Positions 57,743-64,000 of a stretch of DNA of 64,000 nucleotides are shown one piece after another. This DNA is from Agelas oroides. Lineage: Eukaryota; Porifera; Demospongiae; Agelasida; Agelasidae. The stretch is taken from positions 7,227,763-7,291,762 of the forward strand of contig OX422198.1 in NCBI GenBank assembly GCA_949130485.1, read 5' to 3'. Both the position numbers and the translations under genes were made by a program. How positions within the stretch are numbered: the stretch's first letter is position 1; each line of letters starts with the position of its first letter. Under the pieces are notes generated by a model. That model saw nothing but the letters and a program-made list of their open reading frames with translations. It ran no database searches and had not been told where the DNA came from.

Positions 57743-60112
57743 TCATACAAGTAAGACTGCATTGATACAACCGTCATTCTCAGGATTGTTTGTGACCTGT
57801 GCGTACTTCCCTGAGGGAGAGAAATAGGAAGAGGATAACTCCATGGCAACCGGTGTACCCTGGCTGACACACACGCTTACCCCAGACCACCTTCCCACTT
57901 TGTGTGACCAGACCCAACTCGCTAATGTTCACCTGGCAACAACAGAAGCAACACAAACATGAAAACACCACTGAAAACACCGCACTTGCACAGTTCTCCC
58001 ACTTTACCAAGCTGCAAGCAACGGAAAGCTGGGTGGGGGACTGGAAACAGCACAGCAAGGGCACTAGAGACTCGTTCCCTTGCGTATCCATCCTCTTTAA
58101 TACACGTACAGTACAGGTACTTCTCTATCTTGAGCTCCAAGTGTACTTCAAGTGCTAAATTCTTCCCTTTTCCCTTTTACTCTCTATTACCCCTTTATTA
58201 CACCACTTAAACATTGGCTGAGCATACTTCAATGACGGTTCCCTTGGTGATAACACCCAGCTGTGTGTACATAGGCGACTGTGGGTTCTTTTTGACACCG
58301 ATGAGGGGCAGACAAAAAGTGGCCTTCAGCTGAGAAGAGAGGAGGGGTAATGTATTGAACTAATAGTCTTATTGATGTTCCTTCGTATCAACTTTGTTTA
58401 TTACCAACCTCAGGGTGTGTCACATGAGCCTTCTTGAACCGTAGAGCCTGAAGTAAAAGACCAAATCATGCACTGGCTTCTCTTCCCTCTCAGCACAGAG
58501 GGCAGTAGCTGCTCTTGTCGCTATCAGCTTGTATCATTGAAATTATCTCCTCCACAATGTCTGTCAAAATGCTAAGATGTACACGTACCATAGGTCGGAT
58601 GAATCTTTCGTATTTGGGTGGTTTTCTTGTGAAGCTCTCACCCACATATGTAACCTTGGTGACCATCCGCTTCCAACTCTTCTCTAATTAATGAAGACAA
58701 AAGTAAAATTGAAATACATGTTATTCGTGAGGGGTATATAGGAAGATAGAAAACTTACTCTTCCTCTTGCCAGTTCTGAGGATCTTAAAAACTTCATCCT
58801 CCCCCACTGCACGCACCTTTGGGAGGGGCACTGTCCATTTGCCCTATGTGGAGATTAGTACTGACACCAAGGTTGATACTTTATGAACAACTCAAATAAC
58901 TGTGTGATCACTCACCGCCTTCTCTTTCCTCTTCTGTTTAACCATGTTGCTCAGCACCTTCGCCCTTGACTGGCCCTCTCTTGAGGAAGAAGGGGAGGGG
59001 TAGAGAAGGGAGAGGGAAGGGGATGTGCCAGATTCAGTTGAACTGTCTCTTACCCCATCTCTTGCGTACATGTTCAAGTAGCTAGCTATATAGAAGTTTA
59101 CCAAGGTGTTACAGGAAGGTTTAACATACCTGTCCAGAAGGTAGGCAGGCACTGCTCCCTTGGGTACCACGTCCTCTCGTTTATTGTTTGTCTGCCGCTG
59201 TTCATGCATCTTAATCCTGTGTTGCGAGTATGAGAGTGTTCATGCATCTTAATCCTGCGTTGCGAGTATGAGAGTGTTCATGCATCTTAATCCTGCGTTG
59301 CGAGTATGAGAGTGTTCATGCATCTTAATCCTGCGTTGCGAGTATGAGAGTGTTCATGCATCTTAATCCTGCGTTGTGAGTATGAGAGTAAACTAGACAG
59401 TCTCATACCAAAACCACCCTTGGTCTGGAATGAGATTCGACCCTAGTGTACACTATACCTTTTCTTCATCTGGATTTTCTCAGCATAGCGCTTCTTGTTA
59501 TAAATCTTGGCCCTGGGAAATAAGGATAAATCACTCTTCACTCCAGCTCTGAACAGTGACATACAAACATCTAGCCCTGTTCCCAGGTCCTTGTGTTCAT
59601 GAGAACTTGGGAACAAGACTGTGGTACACTGCACTACCAAATATGGAGGAACTCACTTGAGCCCATGAAGTTTTCTGATGTATTCGGCTCTAGCGTGAGG
59701 TTCTCTGCCTTCCTTCTTGCGTCTGGTGAAAGAAACCAATACATTAACTGGGGGATTATATATCTTCCTTCGTACGTGTGTGAGGATCATAGTTTATAGG
59801 ACAAATCTACTGATCCATATCTGCTACCACACTTCCGTACATACTTCTTTTCAAAGTGATCCAGTCGGTAGCCATGTCTCTTTCGAGACCGTTCAATGTA
59901 CTCATTCTGTGGCTGCAGTATGACAGTGGGAGAAATAGAGGAAAAGTTTAATATTTAGAGAAAGGTCGTGCAAACTATGCCTTTAGCGACAGAACATTGG
60001 TATAGGCGCTGTTCGACTATATAGGTCATGGCCTAAATACAGCATACATGGCGCCACACGTACTTCGTTAGCTCGCCAGTACATGCAGTAGCTAGAGAAC
60101 CGCACTTACCAT
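57743..60112 (-). CDS. NSA2: NSA2 ribosome biogenesis factor (eS8-like)
   Basis: Nucleolar pre-60S assembly factor needed for ITS2 (27S) rRNA processing. Twelve exons close in phase to 260 aa, the same length as the human protein: 60112-60110 (ATG only), 59912-59845, 59722-59657, 59512-59459, 59216-59130, 58979-58916, 58843-58759, 58683-58589, 58447-58409, 58329-58228, 57932-57881, 57810-57743. Matches: [127 protein letters not shown] and the terminal INAVLLV. The exon at 59216 starts inside a 38-bp tandem array. Divergent from SNX27. Confidence 0.97.
59201..59390. repeat. 38-bp array repeating an NSA2 3' splice site
   Basis: Five units start at 59201, 59239, 59277, 59315 and 59353. On the coding strand each reads CTCATACTCGCAACGCAG then GATTAAGATGCATGAAC, that is an AG acceptor plus the first codons of the exon. 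Only the most downstream unit (59201) continues into the full exon. Confidence 0.93.
59575..59623. mobile_element. Hairpin MITE copy
   Basis: TAGCCCTGTTCCCAGGTCC and AACTTGGGAACAAGACTG, degraded at the right tip, in NSA2 intron 3. Confidence 0.65.
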
Positions 60113-60428
60113 GATGGTTTTCACAACACGTGGTTTTCTAATTAGCACCCACCCTCTTTGTTCTTCCCCCGTTAGCTCCACGCCCCGCGAGGCACAGCTA
60201 CAAGAATGTGATGTAGCCTCTCCTGTCTGAAAAGAAGACTGGAATTGAACTGTTGAAGGACATTTTGTTTAAGTTGCAGATCATCAAAAACAGGTAAGTT
60301 CCTCCGTAGCTCAGCTGCGTGAGACGGATCAGCGCTAGTACGCACTTAACTTTATCAAGTATACACCAAGCTGTTCTTACCATTCACAGGGGCTGTGAGT
60401 GTAACTGGGGCACTGGTGTACAGCAGCA
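60113..60428. promoter_or_regulatory. Bidirectional promoter, NSA2 / SNX27
   Basis: 316 bp between start codons with CpGs, a CACGTG E-box at about 60127 and pyrimidine stretches (CCCTCTTTGTTCTTCCCCC) that could be initiation sites of NSA2, a translation-related gene. No TATA box near either start. Confidence 0.45.
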
Positions 60429-63400
60429 ATGTCCCAAGAGGAGGAGAATGGCGTTAATGGTGTTAATGGGGAGGCTGATGTTCCATCCACCCCCATAGAG
60501 CACACCCCACGCACTGTTAAGGTGGTAAAGAGCTCTCAAGGATTTGGGTTTAATGTGCGAGGACAGGTTTCTGAGGGGGGACAACTTAAGTCCATTGGAG
60601 GAGAGCTGTATGCCCCCATGCAGTACATCAGTGCTGTGTTAGAGGGTGGGCCTGCTGAGGAGGCCGGACTGAAAGTTGGAGATCGGATTCTGGAAGTGTG
60701 AGTTGAGATCATAGATAATATAGCTCCGTACCGGGATTGGAAACATCTCACGTGATGCGCATATCTTCAATGGTTAAGCGCGCGGACACTGCGTGTTACG
60801 GTCGTGGGTTGCCTTGAGGGAGAAGGAGCGACCGACCGACAAGCAAAAAAGCTTCTGAAGCTATTATCTATGGTTGAGATGCAGGGGTTGGTCACTTCCA
60901 TAAGCACAATACTTATGCTGGTTACTAAGGTCACGATTTGTGATCAACTAAATTTGGCTATGACCCTGTGATCGTACTGCTAGGCCGCTATAACCACCTG
61001 AGTTTTATGACAGTCACCACCTTCAAAATGCTACCACCAACCATACGATAACTCCTGACATCTGACTAGTTGCAGCACTGCATTTGGTGCTTCAAACGCA
61101 GTAATGTCAACAAAATAGGTGACCCCCACATAATTGTATGGGTGGTTGGCATTATCACAAGTGTATACTGTACACATACCAAACATGTGTAATACAAGCT
61201 GCAAACATGTATGGGGTCACCAAGTCCAGTTGCACCATAAGCACAGTGTCTTGAGAGTGCCTAGCGCCTTGAGCTGAGAGGCATAATGAAAGAAGAGCTG
61301 TGCTACGGTGTACGATAAGCACATGTTTGTTACAGGAAATGCTTCCTTCTACTTCACCTGGTGGCACAACATCATCGTAATTGCGGTTTGCGTCTGCAGG
61401 CTTTGAACGATGACAAGCTATTAACTTGTAGACAACCTTATTTGGAAATGTTGACAGAGTGTTAACCTTAAGTTAGTAACATTCAGACATCAGTCAAAGG
61501 GTGACAACACCAACACTCAAACATCAGTCGAAATATTCAAACATCAGTCGAAATGCTCAAACATTAGTCGAAATGCTCAAACATCAGTCGAAATGCTCAA
61601 ACATCAGTCGAAATGCTCAAACATTAGTCGAAATGCTCAAACATCAGTCGAAATGCTCAAACATTAGTCGAAATGCTCAAACATTAGTCGAAATGCTCAA
61701 ACATTAGTCGAAATGCTCAAACATCAGTTGAAATGCTCAAACATTAGTCGAAATGCTCAAATATCACTGGCAGCACCAATGCTAAAACATCAGTTGAAAA
61801 ATGGCAGCCACCAGATCATTGAAAAGCTGTGAGATGCGTACTTCTTCATCACAGGCCAAGTCTGAGCTATATAGCAGTTCCTTCCCTGCACTAAATGGCT
61901 TCCTTTAATGCAAAAGTATGCTGCATAGGTGGTACTGAATGCCTTAGTCACGTACCCAGCAGCCACTCAGTACACTGTCTGCATCTGAACAATGACAAGC
62001 CATTAAAACCTTATTTGGAAATGTTGACAGAATGTTAACCTTAAGCTAGTAACATTCAAACGTCAGTCAAGGGGTGACAACGCCCACACTGAACCATCAG
62101 TCGAAATATTCAAACATCAGTTGAAAACTGGCGGCACCATTATGGTCAAGCCTTGAGATGTGTAATACTTGATGCTTCATCTTCATGGGACAAATCTGAA
62201 CAAGCAGTTTCTTGCATGCATAGAGGCCATGTGCTGCACAGGTGGTACTCAGTCGCATACCCAGCAGTTTCTTGCATGCACAGAGGCCATGTGCTGCACA
62301 GGCGGTACTGAATGTCTCAGTCGCATACCCAGCAGTTTCTTGCATGCACAGAGGCCATGTGCTGCACAGGTGGTACTCAGTCGCATACCCAGCAGTTTCT
62401 TGCATGCATAGAGGCCATGTGCTGCACAGGTGGTACTCAGTCGCATACCCAGCAGTTTCTTGCATGCACAGAGGCCATGTGCTGCACAGGTGGTACTGAA
62501 TGTCTCAGTCACATACCCAGCAGCCACTCAGTACATATAAAGGACTTTGAGGGCTGGTGATTGTAGCTCAGTGGTGGGACACTGGTAGCTCAGTGGTGGG
62601 ACACCGATAGCTCAGTGGTGGGACACTGGTAGCTCAGTGGTGGGACACCGGTAGCTCAGTGGTGGGACACTGGCAGCTCAAGTTTGATTCCTGGTGACTG
62701 CTGGCGTAATACCTCAAGCACATCCTTATCAAACATTGTTATTCTCTGTTTAGCAACGGCCAGTCTGTGGAGGGAGCAGACCACCAAAATGTCGTGCAGC
62801 TGATCAGACAGAGTGTCGATGCTGTCAACCTTGTTGTCATCTCGGTGTCGGAGGAAGAAGCTCGTCGTTTGGAGCCTGAGGGGGGAGGGGGTATGTCTGC
62901 TATGGACTACTATGAGAGACGCTCAGTCCCAATCTCGGTCCCTGACACCAATAAACAAAAGGACGATGCAGGGAAGGAGTACGTGGTGTATAATATCTAC
63001 CTTGCTTCAAGACATGCGTCTTCACGGAGGTACCGCGAGTTTGATGCGCTCCATACAAACGTGAGTCCACAGTGCACTGTATCCTCTCAGTATATCCTCT
63101 CAGTATATCCTCTCAGTACATCCTCTCAGTATATCCTCTCAGTACATCCTCTCAGTATATTGGTGATGATGTTGCCCCCTGCAGCTCAAGAGACAGTTCA
63201 ATGACTTCATCTTCCCAAAGCTTCCTGGGAAGAGACCATTCACACTCAACGATGCTCAGGTGGACACACGAAGGAGAGGGCTTGAAGACTATATGGATAA
63301 AGGTAAACCTTTTGTCTGATAAGCCAATGGCATTTGAGAATTGACTCCCTCCCTTTCCTTCTCTTCCCACTCCCCCACTCCCTCTTCCTTTCCTCTCCCT

Positions 63401-64000
63401 TTCCCTCTACTTCCACCTCTCCGCACTCCCCTCCTCTTTCCTCCTTCCTTCCCCTCTTCTCTGCTGCAGTGTGTTCAGCCCGTGTGATATTTGAGAGTGA
63501 CCTTATGCAAGATTTTCTACAGTTGTCCAAAGGCAATGAGACTGGAGAGGGAGGGGCAGGGAAAGAGGGAGTGGCAGTGAAAGGGGGAGGGGCCTTGGCA
63601 GCGACCAGGACGGCAGCTGTCTCCCAGGAGCGACAGGTGGACCTGAGAGTGTTGCTACCAGATCGCAGTGTCACTTCCGTCACTATCAATGAGTTCTGGA
63701 GGACACCAGATGTCTACCAGGTCAGACTGACCCATGTTGGGTTTGGTAGTCTCAAGTCAGTAGGGCATTAGTCTCATTCCAAGGCTCTCCACACTCGAGT
63801 CTGGGAATGAGACTATGTGAGTTAGTGAGTGCAAAGCTAGTAGCCTGGGGCCTGGGAATGAGACTATGTGAGTTAGTGAGTGCAAAGCCAGTAGCCTGGG
63901 GCCTGGGAATGAGACTAAGACTGCATGAGTGAGTAAGTCCAATAGCAATAGCCATCTATGAGAGGCTCTGGCATTGCTCCTAGCCCCTCCCCATCACATA
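60429..64000 (+). CDS. SNX27: Sorting nexin 27 (PDZ-PX-FERM), 5' part
   Basis: Endosomal cargo adaptor linking PDZ-binding receptors to retromer. Exons seen: 60429-60697, 62754-63060, 63185-63302, 63470-63720, all in phase; the rest lies beyond the window. PDZ domain with carboxylate-binding loop GFGFNVRGQ, then [20 protein letters not shown] and [22 protein letters not shown] domain with the PI3P-binding [23 protein letters not shown] and [10 protein letters not shown]. The start of the FERM-like module ([19 protein letters not shown]) carries a Gly/Glu-rich insertion ([16 protein letters not shown]). SNX27 is one gene per genome in most animals. Intron 1 (60698-62753) is full of tandem repeats. 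Confidence 0.95.
61390..62545. repeat. Two copies of a roughly 560-bp unit with different internal arrays
   Basis: About 61390-61985 and 61986-62545 share TATTTGGAAATGTTGACAGA, a GTTAACCTTAAG segment, GGGTGACAAC, GTCGAAATATTCAAACATCA, GGTGGTACTGAATG and CCCAGCAGCCACTCAGTACA in the same order. Copy 1 expanded a 20-bp unit (61510-61760, AACATCAGTCGAAATGCTCA). Copy 2 expanded a 60-bp unit (62205-62515, GCATACCCAGCAGTTTCTTG start). Confidence 0.85.
62566..62705. repeat. tRNA-derived segment with tandem A-box-like units
   Basis: Six 21-22 bp units GGTAGCTCAGTGGTGGGACA, each a good RNA polymerase III A box (TAGCTCAGTGGT), then one B-box-like AGTTTGATTCC at about 62682. No intact cloverleaf is seen, so it is a tRNA-like or SINE remnant and not a tRNA gene. 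Confidence 0.65.
63768..63917. mobile_element. Hairpin MITE with tandemly repeated right end
   Basis: TAGTCTCATTCCAAGGCTC at the left and GAGTCTGGGAATGAGACTA at about 63815. The right end plus GTGAGTTAGTGAGTGCAAAG is then repeated in about 60-bp steps to 63917. In SNX27 intron 4. Confidence 0.8.

Noticed and set aside
60300-60345. tRNA-like CGTAGCTCAGCTGCGTGAG
   Set aside because: No B box or cloverleaf downstream; it lies in the NSA2/SNX27 promoter and is probably chance.
60765-60835. tRNA-Ser/Leu-like gene (TGGTTAAGCGCGCGGAC)
   Set aside because: There is an A-box-like stretch and GTGGGTTGCC, but no acceptor-stem pairing or proper B box; at most a SINE fragment.
62097-62560. Repeat protein [17 protein letters not shown]
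   Set aside because: Artefact of the 60-bp array in SNX27 intron 1; no start context, splice phase or homology supports it.

Overview
Window type. This is animal nuclear DNA: short coding exons joined by GT-AG introns, no bacterial layout, and a gene set that includes a laminin alpha-type chain, a PDZ-PX-FERM sorting nexin (SNX27), EFR3 and a cytosolic AsnRS with the metazoan N-terminal extension. Twelve genes in 64 kb, intergenic gaps often of 140-320 bp, and a laminin of unusual domain order suggest an early-branching animal, most likely a sponge. This placement is inference; no species can be named from the sequence. A 200-base run of N (44979-45178) is an assembly gap.

Layout. (-) synaptotagmin-like 213-5554; long-TIR DNA transposon 5750-6373; (-) NARS1 6516-14339; (+) small PABIR/FAM122-like gene 14572-15489; (-) WDR93-like 15696-19288; (-) CCT3 19525-23676; (+) RPL36 23880-25541; (+) laminin alpha-type chain, 36 exons, 25725-41255; (+) EFR3 41398-47757, interrupted by the gap; (-) SLC30A5/ZnT5 48924-53057; (+) MSTO1 53203-57465; (-) NSA2 57743-60112; (+) SNX27 from 60429 and running off the right edge. 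Four pairs are head-to-head (NARS1/PABIR-like, CCT3/RPL36, ZnT5/MSTO1, NSA2/SNX27) with 145-316 bp between start codons. The genes are mostly housekeeping (translation, ribosome assembly, protein folding) or membrane trafficking and adhesion; nothing suggests a co-regulated functional cluster.

Gene models were built by hand by checking reading-frame phase across every splice junction. NARS1 (552 aa), CCT3 (540 aa), RPL36 (102 aa), the laminin (2487 aa), ZnT5 (710 aa), MSTO1 (560 aa), NSA2 (260 aa), the synaptotagmin-like protein (509 aa) and the PABIR-like protein (167 aa) close in frame from ATG to stop. EFR3 shows three frame breaks near the assembly gap. WDR93 shows one probable break and two uncertain junctions.

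Non-coding landscape. Introns are full of CA/TG, CCCT and CTCC microsatellites that often abut splice sites, and of minisatellites with 20, 38, 45, 54, 60, 63 and 66 bp periods. A high-copy family of tiny hairpin elements with termini TAGCCTCGTTCCCAGG or TAGTCTCGCAAGCC, several with 8-9 bp target duplications, looks like Mutator-type (MULE-like) MITEs. Stand-out observations are a 41-bp element with a perfect 9-bp duplication, a minisatellite that multiplies the 3' splice site of an NSA2 exon, a CREB-site array in CCT3 with CpG decay, and a laminin whose N-terminal LN domain leads straight into an L4b/LF-type domain.
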